DNA from: an uncultured Prevotella sp.
GTDB lineage: Bacteria > Bacteroidota > Bacteroidia > Bacteroidales > Bacteroidaceae
Assembly: GCA_905196835.1 (NCBI GenBank)
Contig: CAJJWN010000001.1
Span: forward strand, 1-64,000
Reading direction: 5' to 3'
DNA length: 64,000 bases
The notes under the pieces are model-generated. The model saw only the letters and a list, made by a program, of their open reading frames with translations. It made no database searches and had not been told where the DNA came from. Below, in pieces: positions 17,469 to 25,973 of this stretch (position 1 is its first letter; each line of letters starts with the position of its first letter). Made by a program: the position numbers and the translations under genes.

Positions 17469-18473
17469 ATGAAGTTCGACAACCTTCATCAGATTTTACG
17501 TTCACTTTATGAGCAGATGATGCCGCTGTGTGGGGACATGGCTGGTGTGGCGAAAGGCATCGCCGGGCTGGGTGCGCTGTTCTACGTCGCCTACCGGGTA
17601 TGGCAGTCGCTGGCGAGAGCTGAACCGATAGACGTATTCCCGATGCTCCGTCCTTTTGCCATCGGTCTGTGCATCATGTTCTTCCCGACTGTGGTGCTGG
17701 GCACGATAAACAGCATCCTCTCACCCGTCGTACAGGGCACGGCAAAGATGCTGGAGGCGGAAACGCTGGACATGAACCGATACCGGGAGCAGAAGGACAA
17801 ACTGGAATACGAGGCGATGGTACGCAACCCCGAAACCGCCTACCTCGTGTCCAACGAGGAATTTGACAAGCAACTGGAGGAACTCGGCTGGTCGCCCTCC
17901 GACATGGTGACGATGGCGGGAATGTATATCGACCGGGGAATGTACAACATGAAGAAGAGCATCCGCGACTTCTTCCGCGAGATACTCGAACTGCTGTTCC
18001 AAGCCGCCGCCCTCGTGATAGACACCGTCCGCACCTTCTTTCTCGTGGTGCTGGCGATTCTCGGTCCGATAGCCTTCGCCCTGTCGGTATGGGACGGTTT
18101 CCAAAACACGCTCACGCAGTGGATATGCCGCTATATACAGGTCTATCTGTGGCTACCGGTATCGGACATGTTCAGCACCATACTGGCGAAGATACAGGTT
18201 CTGATGCTGCAAAACGACATCGAGCGGATGCAGGCAGACCCGAACTTCTCGCTGGATTCGAGCGACGGGGTGTATATCGTATTCCTCTGCATCGGCATCA
18301 TCGGCTACTTTACCATTCCCACCGTTGCGGGCTGGATTATCCAAGCCGGAGGCATGGGCGGTTACGGTCGCAACGTGAACCAGATGGCGGGACGAGCCGG
18401 AAGCATGGCGGGCAGCGTGGCGGGTGCAGCCGCAGGAAACGCAGTCGGACGTGTCGGCAAATTGCTGAAATAA
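17469..18473 (+). CDS. traJ: TraJ, polytopic inner-membrane protein (VirB6-like)
   Basis: The 334-residue protein has at least five hydrophobic helices (for example GIAGLGALFYVAYRVWQSL, FAIGLCIMFFPTVVLGTI, LFQAAALVIDTVRTFFLVVL, YIVFLCIGIIGYFTIPTVAG) and a glycine/alanine-rich C-terminus. This is the VirB6-like core of the channel in CTnDOT-type systems. Confidence 0.9.
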   Translation: MKFDNLHQILRSLYEQMMPLCGDMAGVAKGIAGLGALFYVAYRVWQSLARAEPIDVFPMLRPFAIGLCIMFFPTVVLGTINSILSPVVQGTAKMLEAETLDMNRYREQKDKLEYEAMVRNPETAYLVSNEEFDKQLEELGWSPSDMVTMAGMYIDRGMYNMKKSIRDFFREILELLFQAAALVIDTVRTFFLVVLAILGPIAFALSVWDGFQNTLTQWICRYIQVYLWLPVSDMFSTILAKIQVLMLQNDIERMQADPNFSLDSSDGVYIVFLCIGIIGYFTIPTVAGWIIQAGGMGGYGRNVNQMAGRAGSMAGSVAGAAAGNAVGRVGKLLK

Positions 18474-18504
18474 TCAATGTGCAATCATAAATTGGAAAAT
18501 ATAA

Positions 18505-19163
18505 ATGGAATTCAAATCACTTAGAAACATCGAATCGTCGTTCAGGCAGATACGCCTGTTCGGTATCGTCTTCCTCTCGCTGTGCGCCGTGGTGACGGTG
18601 TGGAGCGTGTGGAACTCCTACCGTTTCGCAGAGAAGCAACGGGAGAAAATCTATGTGCTGGACAACGGCAAGAGCCTGATGCTCGCCTTGTCTCAGGATT
18701 TGTCGCAGAACCGCCCGGCGGAGGCACGGGAACATGTGCGCCGTTTCCACGAGATGTTCTTCACGCTATCACCTGAAAAAAGCGCGATTGAACACAACGT
18801 GAAACGTGCCTTGCTGCTGGCGGACAAGAGCGTGTACCACTATTATTCGGACTTCGCGGAGAAGGGGTACTACAACCGCATCATCGCCGGGAACATCAAC
18901 CAAGTGCTGAAGGTGGACAGCGTGGTGTGCGACTTCAACGCCTATCCCTACCGTGCCGTGACCTACGCCACACAGAAAATCATCCGGCAGAGCAACGTCA
19001 CCGAGCGCAGCCTCGTGACCACCTGCCGCCTGCTCACCCCCCCGCGGCCGCCCCCCCCGCCCGCCTGCTGAACGCATCGCGGTCGGATGACAACCCGAAC
19101 GGTTTTACCATCGAGGGTTTCACCATCATTGAGAACAAGGATTTACAGACTATCAAACGGTAA
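18505..19163 (+). pseudogene. traK: traK (VirB8-like) interrupted by a 35-bp C-rich insertion
   Basis: The frame from 18505 encodes a normal TraK start with one membrane helix (RLFGIVFLSLCAVVTVWSV) and runs to SLVTTCRLL, residue 177. It then reads TPPRPPPPPAC and stops at 19071. The expected C-terminus (NASRSDDNPNGFTIEGF...LQTIKR) continues in another frame to 19163. A 35-bp offset between two CCGCCTGCT copies (19026-19034 and 19061-19069) accounts for the shift; deleting it gives exactly 207 residues, the usual TraK length. The inserted DNA is almost all G+C and holds GCGGCCGC at 19044-19051. It is either a real lesion or an assembly error. Confidence 0.85.
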
Positions 19164-19169
19164 CAGGAC

Positions 19170-19478
19170 ATGAAAAGTATCAGAAAATCAATGTGGGGCA
19201 TGTATTGGAAACTCCACGACAAACGGAAACGCTTGGCGGCAAGTCTCAAAGGGTATCTGGACGGCTTGCCGCCGGAAACACGCCGCCGCATCGTGCTGGG
19301 GATGTTCGCCGCCTTCGCGGTGCTTGCCCTTTACACCTTCGGCAGAGCCGTCTATGACATCGGCAGGAACGACGGCTCACATATGGAAACGGGACACGCC
19401 GGACGGGTGGAACTGCCGACCCCGGCGGAAACAGGCAATCACTTAACACCTTATTTATATGGAACAGACAAAGAATGA
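19170..19478 (+). CDS. traL: TraL, DUF3989 membrane protein
   Basis: The 102-residue DUF3989 protein has one central hydrophobic helix (RIVLGMFAAFAVLALYTFGRAVYDI, about 40-64) after a basic N-terminus. It overlaps traM by 20 bp, showing coupled translation. Its role is unknown beyond requirement for transfer in related elements. Confidence 0.85.
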   Translation: MKSIRKSMWGMYWKLHDKRKRLAASLKGYLDGLPPETRRRIVLGMFAAFAVLALYTFGRAVYDIGRNDGSHMETGHAGRVELPTPAETGNHLTPYLYGTDKE

Positions 19479-20811
19479 ACCGACGAAAGAGAACAAAGCT
19501 GCTCCCGAAACGGGGAAACCGAAAAAGGAGCGCGAACCGCTGACAGAGGCGCAACGGCTGAAACGGCAGAAGATGATCGTGCTGCCCGCTATGGTGTTGG
19601 TGTTCATCGGGGCGATGTGGCTGATATTCGCCCCGTCCTCCGGCAAGGAGCAACCGCCGGGAACGGACGGATACAACACCGAGATGCCCGACGCTGACAA
19701 GGCGAACCGGCAGATTATCGGCGACAAGCTGAAAGCCTACGAGCATGGGGAGATGGAAGAGCGTCAGGAGAGCCGCAACCGTGCCATCGGGCAGCTGGGC
19801 GACATGTTCGACCGCGAGATAGCGGGAACGGAGAACGGAGTGGACTTCGACCTCGCCAATCCGGGCGGCAAGGAAGAAAGGGCAAAGCCAGCCACGCCGC
19901 AGACCATCCAGTCCTCCGCAGCCGCCTACCGTGACCTGAACGCCACGCTCGGAAACTTCTACGACCAGCCGAAAAACGACAATGCGGAGATGGACGAATT
20001 GTTGGAGCGCATCGCATCGCTGGAGTCGGAACTGGAAAGCGAGAGGGGCAAGGCTTCCTCTATGGACGAGCAGGTGGCTCTTATGGAGAAGTCCTACGAG
20101 CTGGCGGCAAAGTACATGGGCGGTCAGAACGGAGGACAGCCATCGGCGGAACAGAGGGCAGAGCCAACTACCGTGCAGAAAGGGAAGAAGAACAAGGCAA
20201 TGCCTATCAGACAGGTGGAGCATCAAGTAGTTTCTTCACTCTCACAGCCTATGAGTAACGCGGAGTTTGTCGCCGCCTTATCGCAGGAACGCAACCGGGG
20301 TTTCAACACGGCTGTCGGCACGGCGGAGGTATTGGACAGGAACACCATACCGGCGTGCGTGCATGGGGCGCAGAGCGTGACGGACGGGCAGACGGTAAGG
20401 CTGCGCCTGCTGGAGCCTATGGCGGTGGCAGGCAGGACAATACCCCGGGGTGCGGTGGTGGTCGGCACGGGCAAGATACAGGGTGAGCGGCTCGACATCG
20501 AGATTACCTCGCTGGAATACGACGGCACGATTATCCCCGTGGAGCTTGCGGTCTATGACACGGACGGACAGCCCGGCATCTTCATCCCGAACTCGATGGA
20601 GATGAACGCCGTCCGGGAGGTCGCCGCCAACATGGGCGGCTCGCTGGGAAGCAGCATCAACATCTCCACCAATGCCGGGGCGCAGCTCGCCTCCGACTTG
20701 GGCAAGGGGCTGATACAAGGCACGAGCCAGTACATTGCCAAGAAGATGCGCACCGTCAAGGTGCATCTGAAAGCAGGGTACAGGGTCATGCTTTACCAAG
20801 AAAAAGATTGA
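19459..20811 (+). CDS. traM: TraM (VirB10-like)
   Basis: The 450-residue protein has an N-terminal charged segment, one membrane helix (MIVLPAMVLVFIGAMWLIF, about 36-54), a coiled-coil-prone middle (about 175-215) and a C-terminal beta domain (AVAGRTIPRGAVVVGTG...LDIEITSLEYDGTIIPVELAVYD) like VirB10/TrbI. It should span the periplasm and bridge the inner-membrane complex to TraN/TraO. Confidence 0.92.
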   Translation: MEQTKNEPTKENKAAPETGKPKKEREPLTEAQRLKRQKMIVLPAMVLVFIGAMWLIFAPSSGKEQPPGTDGYNTEMPDADKANRQIIGDKLKAYEHGEMEERQESRNRAIGQLGDMFDREIAGTENGVDFDLANPGGKEERAKPATPQTIQSSAAAYRDLNATLGNFYDQPKNDNAEMDELLERIASLESELESERGKASSMDEQVALMEKSYELAAKYMGGQNGGQPSAEQRAEPTTVQKGKKNKAMPIRQVEHQVVSSLSQPMSNAEFVAALSQERNRGFNTAVGTAEVLDRNTIPACVHGAQSVTDGQTVRLRLLEPMAVAGRTIPRGAVVVGTGKIQGERLDIEITSLEYDGTIIPVELAVYDTDGQPGIFIPNSMEMNAVREVAANMGGSLGSSINISTNAGAQLASDLGKGLIQGTSQYIAKKMRTVKVHLKAGYRVMLYQEKD

Positions 20812-20848
20812 AATCAATAAAAAATTTACCACTAAAAATCCAAAAGTA

Positions 20849-21835
20849 ATGAGAAAAGTAATCATCATGTTTGCCCTCGCTATGGGCATCATAACTGCCA
20901 ACGCGCAGGAGAATGTAACCGTTGAAACGACCAACGGAAGTGAACAACCGACCTTGACGAAGGAGGTCTATCCGCAGAAGGAGGCGGACGGCGACCTATA
21001 TCACGGGCTGTCACGCAAGCTGACCTTCGACCGCATGATACCGCCGCACGGTCTGGAAGTGACCTACGACAAGACCGTCCACGTCATTTTTCCGGCGGAG
21101 GTGCGCTATGTCGATTTAGGCTCGCCCGACCTGATTGCCGGGAAAGCCGACGGAGCGGAGAACATCATCCGTGTGAAGGCTACCGTAAGGAATTTTCCCA
21201 ACGAAACGAATATGTCCGTCATCACGGAGGACGGCAGTTTCTACACCTTCAACGTGAAGTACGCCGCCGAACCGCTGTTGCTCAACGTGGAGATGTGCGA
21301 CTTCATCCATGACGGCAGCACGGTGAACCGCCCGAACAACGCGCAGGAAATCTATCTGAAAGAGCTGGGCAGCGAAAGCCCGATGCTGGTGCGCCTTATC
21401 ATGAAGTCCATCCACAAACAGAACAAGCGCGAGGTGAAGCATATCGGCTGCAAGCGTTTCGGCATCCAATACCTGTTGAAAGGCATCTACACGCACAACG
21501 GCTTGCTTTATTTCCACACGGAGATAAAGAACCAGAGCAACGTGCCTTTCGATGTGGACTACATCACTTGGAAAATCGTGGACAAGAAGGTTGCGAAGCG
21601 TACTGCCGTGCAGGAGCAGATTATTCTGCCGCTCCGCGCGCAGAACTACGCCACCCTCGTGCCGGGCAAAAAGAGCGAGCGCACGGTCTTCACGATGGCG
21701 AAGTTCACCATCCCCGATGACAAGTGCCTCGTGGTGGAATTGAACGAGAAGAACGGCGGCCGTCACCAGTCCTTCGTGATTGAGAACGAGGATTTGGTAC
21801 GCGCGGGTACCATCAACGAACTTCAAGTACGCTGA
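20849..21835 (+). CDS. traN: TraN, DUF4138 (VirB9-like)
   Basis: The 328-residue exported protein has a signal peptide ending ITANAQ (about residue 20). The DUF4138 body begins YDKTVHVIFPAEVRYVDLGS, the usual VirB9-like start. It probably forms the outer-membrane ring with TraM and TraO. It ends 2 bp before traO. Confidence 0.92.
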   Translation: MRKVIIMFALAMGIITANAQENVTVETTNGSEQPTLTKEVYPQKEADGDLYHGLSRKLTFDRMIPPHGLEVTYDKTVHVIFPAEVRYVDLGSPDLIAGKADGAENIIRVKATVRNFPNETNMSVITEDGSFYTFNVKYAAEPLLLNVEMCDFIHDGSTVNRPNNAQEIYLKELGSESPMLVRLIMKSIHKQNKREVKHIGCKRFGIQYLLKGIYTHNGLLYFHTEIKNQSNVPFDVDYITWKIVDKKVAKRTAVQEQIILPLRAQNYATLVPGKKSERTVFTMAKFTIPDDKCLVVELNEKNGGRHQSFVIENEDLVRAGTINELQVR

Positions 21836-21837
21836 CC

Positions 21838-22413
21838 ATGAGAAAGTACATCGCAATAATCATCGCGTCGCTTGCCCTTTTTACAGGGCAGGCGCACGCC
21901 CAGCGGTGTCTGCCGAAGATGCAGGGCATCGAGGTGAGGGCGGACATGGCGGACGGCTTCAATCTCGGCGGCAAGGACGGCGGGTACAGCTTCGGGGCGG
22001 CTCTCTCCACCTACACGAAGAAGGGGAACAAGTGGGTGTTCGGTGGCGAATACCTGTTGAAGAACAATCCCTACAAGGACACCAAGATACCCGTGGCGCA
22101 GTTCACGGCGGAGGGCGGCTATTACTTCAAGATACTGTCGGACGCCCGAAAGATTGTTTTCGTCTATGCCGGGGCTTCGGCTCTCGCCGGATATGAGGCG
22201 GTAAATTGGGGGAAGAAGGTGCTGCATGACGGCTCCACGCTGCACGACCGGGACGCCTTCATCTACGGCGGTGCGCTGACGCTCGATGTGGAGTGTTACG
22301 TGGCAGACCGTATCGCCCTGCTTGCCAACCTGCGGGAGCGTTGCCTTTGGGGTGGCGACACACGGAAGTTCCACACGCAGTTCGGGGTCGGTATCAAGTT
22401 CATCATCAACTGA
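21838..22413 (+). CDS. traO: TraO, outer-membrane component
   Basis: The 191-residue protein has a signal peptide ending AHAQ (about 22) and alternating amphipathic strands with a C-terminal aromatic-rich segment (FGVGIKFIIN), as in small outer-membrane barrels. The position after traN matches TraO of CTnDOT, thought to form the outer part of the channel. Confidence 0.88.
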   Translation: MRKYIAIIIASLALFTGQAHAQRCLPKMQGIEVRADMADGFNLGGKDGGYSFGAALSTYTKKGNKWVFGGEYLLKNNPYKDTKIPVAQFTAEGGYYFKILSDARKIVFVYAGASALAGYEAVNWGKKVLHDGSTLHDRDAFIYGGALTLDVECYVADRIALLANLRERCLWGGDTRKFHTQFGVGIKFIIN

Positions 22414-22420
22414 CACGGGC

Positions 22421-23323
22421 ATGGAAAGGACGGAAATAGATGCTGTCAGAAGGATGCCGCTTGCGGATTTTCTCGCACGGCTGGGGCATGAGCCTGTCAG
22501 AAGGAGCGGTAACGAGCTGTGGTATCTTGCCCCGTACAGGGGCGAGCGCACATCCTCTTTCCGTGTGAACGTGGCGAAACAGCTCTGGTACGACTTCGGT
22601 TTGGGCAAGGGCGGCGACATCTTCACGCTTGCCGGGGAGTTTCTGCAAAGCGATGACTTCATGAAGCAAGCGAAGTTCATAGCGGAAGCCGCCAATATGA
22701 CGGTTGCCGGATGGGAAAAGCCCGTCTATCTCTCGAAGCCGACCGAATCCGTTTTTGAGGATGTGGAGGTCGCTCCGCTGCTCCGCTCACTGCTGACGGA
22801 GTATTTAGAGGAACGGGGCATCCCTTACGCCATCGCATCCCGTCACTGCTGCCGCTTGAACTACGGTGTGCGTGGGAAACGGTATTTTGCCGTTGGCTTT
22901 CCGAACATGGCAGGTGGCTATGAAGTCAGAAGCCGATATTTCAAGGGTTGCATACCTCCGAAGTCTGTATCACTGGTAAAGGCGAATGACATCCCGGCTG
23001 ACGAGTGCCTCGTGTTCGAGGGCTTCATGGACTTTCTCTCTGCCGTGACGCTTGGTGTAACCGGTAACGCTGACTGTCTTGTGCTGAACTCAGTCGCCAA
23101 CGTGGAGAAGGCGGCGGGATTGCTGGACGGATACGGGCGCATCGGCTGCTTCCTCGACCGTGACGAAGCCGGACGGCGGACGCTTGCCGCACTTACCATG
23201 CGATACGGGGAACGTGTCACCGACCGTTCCTCCCTCTATGACGGTTGCAAGGACTTGAACGAGTACCTGCAACTGACAACGAAAAAACAGAAAAACAACC
23301 ATCTAAAAATCGAAGAACAATGA
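22421..23323 (+). CDS. traP: TraP, Toprim primase-like protein
   Basis: The 300-residue DNA primase-like protein starts at ATG 22421, 7 bp after traO. The N-terminal part (MPLADFLARLG...YLAPYRGERTSSFRV...DFGLGKGGDIFTLA) follows the CHC2 pattern but lacks the zinc cysteines. The Toprim part shows VFEGFMDFLS and CFLDRDEAGRRT, supplying the acidic residues. It may prime the incoming strand. It overlaps traQ by 4 bp. Confidence 0.88.
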   Translation: MERTEIDAVRRMPLADFLARLGHEPVRRSGNELWYLAPYRGERTSSFRVNVAKQLWYDFGLGKGGDIFTLAGEFLQSDDFMKQAKFIAEAANMTVAGWEKPVYLSKPTESVFEDVEVAPLLRSLLTEYLEERGIPYAIASRHCCRLNYGVRGKRYFAVGFPNMAGGYEVRSRYFKGCIPPKSVSLVKANDIPADECLVFEGFMDFLSAVTLGVTGNADCLVLNSVANVEKAAGLLDGYGRIGCFLDRDEAGRRTLAALTMRYGERVTDRSSLYDGCKDLNEYLQLTTKKQKNNHLKIEEQ

Positions 23324-23823
23324 ACATACTGAACAACAGAAACAAGAGAACATCAATATTCAAGGCAGTGGCGTTATGCCTGATAGCCGCCATGTCATTC
23401 ACCCTCGTGTCATGTGACGATGACATGGACATCCAGCAGTCCTATCCCTTCACGGTGGAGGTCATGCCCGTGCCGAACAAGGTAGTAAAGGGGCAGACAG
23501 TGGAAATCCGCTGTGAACTGAAAAAGGAGGGCGACTTTTCGGGTACGCTCTATACCATCCGCTATTTCCAGTTCGAGGGGGAAGGCTCGCTCAAAATGGA
23601 TAACGGCATCACCTTCCTGCCTAACGACCGCTACCTGCTGGAGAACGAAAAATTCCGCCTGTACTACACGGCGGCGGGTGATGAGGCGCATAATTTCATC
23701 GTGGTGGTGGAGGATAACTTTAGCAACTCCTACGAACTGGAATTTGACTTCAACAACAGGAATGTAAAGGACGACGATCTTACCATCGTTCCCATCGGCA
23801 ACTTCAGCCCCTTGTTGAAATGA
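23320..23823 (+). CDS. traQ: TraQ, DUF3872 lipoprotein
   Basis: The 167-residue product has a signal sequence ending TLVSCDDD, a lipobox, followed by the DUF3872 beta-rich domain (TVEVMPVPNKVVKGQTVEIRC...). The ATG overlaps the traP stop (ATGA) and its own stop overlaps the lysozyme start, so all three are coupled. Confidence 0.88.
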   Translation: MNILNNRNKRTSIFKAVALCLIAAMSFTLVSCDDDMDIQQSYPFTVEVMPVPNKVVKGQTVEIRCELKKEGDFSGTLYTIRYFQFEGEGSLKMDNGITFLPNDRYLLENEKFRLYYTAAGDEAHNFIVVVEDNFSNSYELEFDFNNRNVKDDDLTIVPIGNFSPLLK

Positions 23824-24347
23824 TGCGTGTATTCATGACAATGCTCTGTTCACTTCTGACGGTCTGTTCTGTGTCCGCGCAGATCAGCCGCCAAGAGGGA
23901 ACGGACGGGCAGGCGGCAATCTACCGACTGCCGCTTATGGAACGTGCTTTTTTATGCTGCCGCTACTTTGAAGGCTGGCACTCAGAAAAACACTACCCAT
24001 ACGTCGGTTGGGGTCACAAACTTTTGCCAAACGAGAAGTATTCGGCACGAACCATGACAAAACGGGATGCGGATGAACTTTTGCGGAAAGACCTGCGCAA
24101 ATTTGTCGCCATGTTCCGTAAATTCGGGGTTGATTCGATTTTGCTTGGCACGTTAGCTTACAATGTGGGACCGGCGAAGCTGTTAGGCAGCAAAACAATC
24201 CCCAAAAGCACCTTAATCAAGAAGCTGGAAGCTGGTGACAGGAACATCTACCGTGAGTATATAGCCTTCTGCAACTACAAAGGAAAACGCCACGCCATGC
24301 TGCTCAAACGGAGAAAGGCGGAGTTTGCGCTGTTGTATATCCCATAA
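23820..24347 (+). CDS. GH24-type lysozyme of the transfer operon
   Basis: The 175-residue exported enzyme has a signal peptide ending SVSAQ (about 20). The GH24 (T4-lysozyme-like) signature is CRYFEGWHSEKHYPYVGWGH, with the catalytic glutamate in FEGW. Peptidoglycan-cutting enzymes of this kind open the wall for the mating channel. It is the last plus-strand transfer gene, followed by a perfect terminator. Confidence 0.88.
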   Translation: MMRVFMTMLCSLLTVCSVSAQISRQEGTDGQAAIYRLPLMERAFLCCRYFEGWHSEKHYPYVGWGHKLLPNEKYSARTMTKRDADELLRKDLRKFVAMFRKFGVDSILLGTLAYNVGPAKLLGSKTIPKSTLIKKLEAGDRNIYREYIAFCNYKGKRHAMLLKRRKAEFALLYIP

Positions 24348-24364
24348 AAGGACTGACAAAACTG

Positions 24365-24403
24365 GCAAAAGACGTGCCATATTTAACTTGGCACGTCTTT
24401 TGC
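24365..24403 (+). terminator. Strong terminator at the end of the tra operon
   Basis: A perfect 15-bp stem, GCAAAAGACGTGCCA (24365-24379) with its complement at 24389-24403, closes a nine-base loop. The A/T-rich outer stem gives U-runs in both directions. Confidence 0.75.
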
Positions 24404-24834
24404 TCTATCACTTGATAGATTATCGTAGGATTTTCTCGTTAATTGACATCGTTGAGCCATTTTTGCCTATCGGTTTCCAAATAACACTTCAAGTTGTAAG
24501 TGTTGTGAGAGCAATACAAAACATAGTTATTAACCATAAAAAGTATAGCGAAATTATGAAGAAAGTATTTAGGAAAATTCAGAAAGGAACAACAAAAATG
24601 ATTGAACGTATCAAATCGTTGGGGGAAATGGAGACGAAGCAGAAATGTGTAGTTCAACGGTTCGAGATTATCATTCCCCTCCACCAAAAAATAACGACCC
24701 AATATATAGCCTCCGCAAGTTTTACTTGCGGATTTTTTAGTTATCGCAGATTGGACAAAGGTTTCTTTGCTACTTTCTTTGTCCGCCATCATGCTCACTG
24801 AAAGAAAGTAGGGCGGCTCTCGCCGCCCCGCCAC
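24404..24834. other. Gap between tra operon and accessory operon, with two hairpins
   Basis: Hairpins are CCGCAAG/CTTGCGG followed by a T-run at about 24714-24738, and GGGCGG/CCGCCC at 24811-24828, the latter placed as terminator for the minus-strand operon. Frames in this gap run through the hairpins and resemble nothing known. An ATG at 24556 starts a lysine-rich frame, MKKVFRKIQKG, that could be a small gene, but support is poor. Confidence 0.45.
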
Positions 24835-25143
24835 TCAAAAGCGTGTGTAAAGTCCCGTCACCATCGTGAACATTTCCTCCAGCATATCAAAATAGATACC
24901 CTCGTGTACGGCAATGTCCTTTGTCTTGCACTCAAAGGTCTTTTTGCTGAACGTCCTGCGGTAGAAGCGCATATTGTAGAGGTCTGCCCCTTCGTCATAG
25001 ATGATGTCAAGGCGGTTGGCACTTGTTTTGTTCCTTGCAAGGCTCATCCGTAAGCCGTTGCCCATATCTATGAAATCACGGCTACCTGTCATGGCGGTGA
25101 AGCGTTTTCCGCCTATCTGCTGTAATATCGTCTTGGCTATCAT
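24835..25143 (-). CDS. Conserved ICE hypothetical protein
   Basis: The 102-residue protein starts MIAKTILQQIGGKRF and ends VTGLYTRF. The frame extends upstream, but ATG 25143 fits the compact operon. It has one short globular domain with FRRTFSK-like basic patches and no catalytic motif I recognise. It is the last gene of the minus-strand accessory operon, ahead of the GC hairpin at 24811. Confidence 0.7.
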   Translation of the reverse strand: MIAKTILQQIGGKRFTAMTGSRDFIDMGNGLRMSLARNKTSANRLDIIYDEGADLYNMRFYRRTFSKKTFECKTKDIAVHEGIYFDMLEEMFTMVTGLYTRF

Positions 25144-25196
25144 ATCTTTTGTTTTTAGGGTTTTAAGTATTGGCGGTGCGGACACCGCCATCCCGT

Positions 25197-25442
25197 TCAA
25201 AATTCTCGCATTTCGGAAATGGGGGTCTGCCGTTGTAGCCACTCTTTCACACATTCCATATTGTACTCGCTCGTGATGACTGCCGTATGGCTGTCGGTGG
25301 CGGTGAAACGTGTGCTTTCGTAATCATCTATCCACCCCTTGAGGGTGTCCGTTCCCCACGCTCCGGTATCGTCAAAGATACCGTCCAATGCCGTGATAGG
25401 TTCGCTGAACTTGACTATCAGCGTTTGATAGGTCGTGTTCAT
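25197..25442 (-). CDS. Small hypothetical protein of the accessory operon
   Basis: The 81-residue product starts MNTTYQTLIVKFSEPITALDG; an in-frame upstream extension is unlikely because it overlaps DUF3873. It is a small acidic protein with an alpha/beta pattern and no recognised domain. Its start overlaps the stop of the DUF3873 gene by 4 bp, so the two are coupled. Confidence 0.65.
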   Translation of the reverse strand: MNTTYQTLIVKFSEPITALDGIFDDTGAWGTDTLKGWIDDYESTRFTATDSHTAVITSEYNMECVKEWLQRQTPISEMREF

Positions 25443-25672
25443 AGTCTGTCCTCCTTTCCCTTCTTTGCGTTCAGCCACTTGTCCCGTGCGGCTCGGCACT
25501 CGTCCAACGTGGGTTTGACACAAGAGAACAATTCTCTGTCTATGGGGTGGCGGTAGTCGTACTGCACAAGTGTCCGCCTGCGTCTTCCGATACCCGATTG
25601 GAAACGCTCGTATTTCTCCGTACCTGCTTCCGCGCAGGTGCTTACTCCGTTGATGGTCATTCGTGTTGTCAT
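25439..25672 (-). CDS. DUF3873 family protein
   Basis: The 77-residue protein has TMTINGVSTCAEAGTEKYERF near its start and ends PTLDECRAARDKWLNAKKGK, the DUF3873 pattern common in Bacteroidales conjugative elements. Two cysteines are conserved. Function unknown. Confidence 0.75.
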   Translation of the reverse strand: MTTRMTINGVSTCAEAGTEKYERFQSGIGRRRRTLVQYDYRHPIDRELFSCVKPTLDECRAARDKWLNAKKGKEDRL

Positions 25673-25691
25673 AATGTTGCTTTTTAGATGG

Positions 25692-25949
25692 TTAAAAATG
25701 TACTGACAGAACTCTGTTCTTCATCACCATTTCGGGGTTGCTTGTGTAGCGTTGGTGCAGGTAGAAATGGTGTGAGCCGAAGCCGTAAAGGAAAAACTTG
25801 TCAAGTTCGTGCTTCTCGGCAAACTCCTTTACGCTCTTTCTCAATTCCCCCTCACTCGTTGTGAGAGTGAGGAGGTTCACAAATTCAAGGAACATCGTGG
25901 GGATTGCATCATCCCACACACAAATCATACTTTCAATTCTTACTTCCAT
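25692..25949 (-). CDS. Small hypothetical protein
   Basis: The 85-residue product (MEVRIESMICVWDDAIPTMF...) is not recognised. It is placed tightly between the PcfJ-like and DUF3873 genes on the same strand, which supports it as a real gene. No signal peptide or membrane helix is seen. Confidence 0.6.
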   Translation of the reverse strand: MEVRIESMICVWDDAIPTMFLEFVNLLTLTTSEGELRKSVKEFAEKHELDKFFLYGFGSHHFYLHQRYTSNPEMVMKNRVLSVHF

Positions 25950-25973
25950 ATCAATGTTGTTTTAGGGGTTATG

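Noticed and set aside
24325..24801. 158-codon frame after the lysozyme gene
   Set aside because: It overlaps the lysozyme end and runs through the terminator stem and another hairpin; the composition is not protein-like.
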